A DNA stretch of 43,233 bases from an uncultured Lachnospiraceae bacterium (GTDB taxonomy: Bacteria; Bacillota; Clostridia; Lachnospirales; Lachnospiraceae), in the NCBI GenBank assembly GCA_905235845.1, contig CAJONG010000004.1, forward strand, positions 1 through 43,233. The letters run 5' to 3'. Below the pieces are notes generated by a model. The model saw only the letters and a program-made list of their open reading frames with translations, was not told the origin of the DNA and made no database searches. The position numbers were made by a program, and so were the translations under genes. Below, piece after piece: positions 42,104 through 43,233 of this stretch (position 1 is the first letter of the stretch; each line of letters begins with the position of its first letter).

Positions 42104-42601
42104 TTAATCCCTGACAATGCCAAGCTTATTAAGGACTGCCTCCTGTCTGCTCTCCATCAAAGCAGCCTCATCATCACTCATATGGTCGTATCCGCTTAGA
42201 TGCAGCATACTGTGAGCGATAAGGAACGCATATTCACGCAGTCTGGAATGTCCGTATTCCCTGGCCTGACTTATCACTCTGTCAAGATTGATAACAATAT
42301 CCCCAAGGATCACGAGTCCCGTCTCGGGGTCAATATAATCGGATTCACTCTCGGGAAGGATATACTCTCCCTCTTTTTCAAAATCCAGATTGGGAAAGGA
42401 CAATACATCCGTCGGCTCATCTATCCCACGCATATCCTTATTGAACTGCCTTATGCCGCGATCATCCGTAAGCAACAGATTGACCTCGGCTTCAAAGGGA
42501 CAATTCTCTTCCGCCAAAACCTCATCTATGACAAGACGCGCCGTATCCTCGTAATCAAAGTCCATTATGACATCGGTGTCATTATCCAGAAAAAGCTTCA
42601 C
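42104..42601 (-). CDS. ybeY: Endoribonuclease / rRNA maturation factor YbeY
   Basis: A 165-residue zinc metalloprotein involved in 16S rRNA 3' end maturation and ribosome quality control. The zinc motif H-x3-H-x5-H is clear at H130, H134 and H140 ([12 protein letters not shown]). Also [13 protein letters not shown] and [20 protein letters not shown], standard for the family. Start is GTG at 42601, overlapping the phoH TGA by four bases. phoH-ybeY is a widely conserved pair, normally followed by dgkA, cdd and era in Firmicutes; here a flippase gene comes next instead. Confidence 0.97.
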   Translation of the reverse strand: MKLFLDNDTDVIMDFDYEDTARLVIDEVLAEENCPFEAEVNLLLTDDRGIRQFNKDMRGIDEPTDVLSFPNLDFEKEGEYILPESESDYIDPETGLVILGDIVINLDRVISQAREYGHSRLREYAFLIAHSMLHLSGYDHMSDDEAALMESRQEAVLNKLGIVRD

Positions 42602-43233
42602 TTCTTCCCCTTTCTCTTATCACGAAGGACTTCATCCCTGTAAGCCTTATGTGAAGCTTCCCTGCTCTCATACTTTTCGTAGGCCTGTACTATCCTCTGC
42701 ACAAGAGGATGTCTTACTACGTCTTTGCTGGTGAGCATACAGAATCCTATCTCATCCATGGAACCGAGAACCTTAAGTGCAACATCCAATCCCGATACTG
42801 TACCGGGAGCAAGGTCTTTCTGAGTTGCATCACCTGTTACGACTACTTTGGATCCGAAACCGATTCTGGTAAGGAACATTTTCATCTGAGCAGGTGTAGT
42901 ATTTTGTGCTACATCCAGGATGATAAAGGCATTGTCGAGAGTTCTTCCTCTCATATAAGCAAGAGGAGCAACTTCTATAAGACCCTTTTCAAGATTAGCT
43001 TGAAAACTTTCAGCACCCATAATTTGATAAAGGGCATCATAAAGAGGTCTAAGATAAGGGTCTATTTTACTTTGCAAATCTCCAGGTAAGAATCCTAATT
43101 TTTCACCAGCTTCTATCGCAGGTCTAGTAAGTATAAGTTTAGTTACCTCACCTTTTTTAAATGCTTCTATAGCCATACACATACCAAGATAAGTTTTTCC
43201 TGTACCAGCAGGACCAATTCCAAAAGTAATCAT
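42598..43233 (-). CDS. PhoH-family ATPase, 5' end outside window
   Basis: The last 211 residues of a PhoH-like protein, cytoplasmic P-loop ATPase often paired with YbeY. Walker [11 protein letters not shown] is near the visible start; then [32 protein letters not shown] and [16 protein letters not shown] in overlapping parts. Walker B, normally DEAQNTT, reads DVAQNTT: GTA where GAA is expected, at 42909-42911. [11 protein letters not shown] replaces the more usual GDxTQxDLP. The N-terminal part is beyond the window. From about 42940 to 43233 the gene is richer in A and T (hand count about 35% GC over 273 bases) than the adjoining 3' part (about 40-48% in three 60-base lines). Confidence 0.93.
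   Translation of the reverse strand: MITFGIGPAGTGKTYLGMCMAIEAFKKGEVTKLILTRPAIEAGEKLGFLPGDLQSKIDPYLRPLYDALYQIMGAESFQANLEKGLIEVAPLAYMRGRTLDNAFIILDVAQNTTPAQMKMFLTRIGFGSKVVVTGDATQKDLAPGTVSGLDVALKVLGSMDEIGFCMLTSKDVVRHPLVQRIVQAYEKYESREASHKAYRDEVLRDKRKGKK

Overview
The window looks like a chromosomal segment from a Clostridia bacterium, most likely Lachnospiraceae. The evidence is gene order and architecture: a HisZ-HisG fusion, HisIE with an extra TIM-barrel-like N-terminus, mreBCD-mrdA-minC-rodA-mgsA in one run, miaB-mutS-mutL-miaA-ynbB in another, sepF beside a YggS-family gene, and AGGAGG-type ribosome binding sites. Assignment to family is an inference from gene content; no 16S or tRNA gene is present.

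Layout. (1) Positions 1-3393, plus strand: a low-GC accessory segment (hand counts of three 60-base lines gave about 25-35% GC, against about 42-50% in two housekeeping lines). It carries the end of an unknown reading frame and a 1007-residue protein joining a WYL-like N-terminus, an SF1 UPF1/DNA2-type helicase and a C-terminal PD-(D/E)xK nuclease, a plausible single-gene anti-phage or DNA-processing effector. (2) Positions 3504-3821: a 55-codon gene on the minus strand with its own promoter, strong ribosome binding site and terminator, next to an 11-bp inverted repeat. (3) Positions 3878-8980: a four-gene histidine operon (hisZG-hisD-hisB-hisIE) driven by a perfect TTGACA-17-TATAAT promoter overlapping the recU stop codon, with a palindrome at the predicted transcription start. 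(4) Positions 8977-19457: recU, two RluA-family pseudouridine synthases, a hybrid histidine kinase, a cytidylate-kinase-like protein, lspA, aroB, sepF, a YggS-family PLP protein, a HlyD-like adaptor and a small P-loop protein. (5) Positions 19464-43233: twenty minus-strand genes with gaps of 0 to about 31 bases, from phoH-ybeY through a flippase, two flavoproteins, proB, folinate metabolism, miaB-mutS-mutL-miaA-ynbB, the elongasome genes, mgsA and a lipoprotein DD-carboxypeptidase.

Everything from 3543 onward is on the minus strand. The main themes are histidine synthesis, lateral-wall growth and division (MreBCD, PBP2, RodA, MinC, SepF, DD-carboxypeptidase), and nucleic-acid maintenance (MutS/MutL, RecU, MiaA/MiaB, YbeY, pseudouridine synthases).

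Most worth a second look: the WYL-like/helicase/nuclease protein; MinC without minD/minE and with an altered MinD-binding motif; MreB with a rewritten phosphate-binding motif; the degenerate HisA/HisF-like domain on HisIE; the roughly 240-residue insertion in PBP2; and the abrupt composition change plus Walker B E-to-V substitution in phoH at the right edge, which may be a contig-end artefact.
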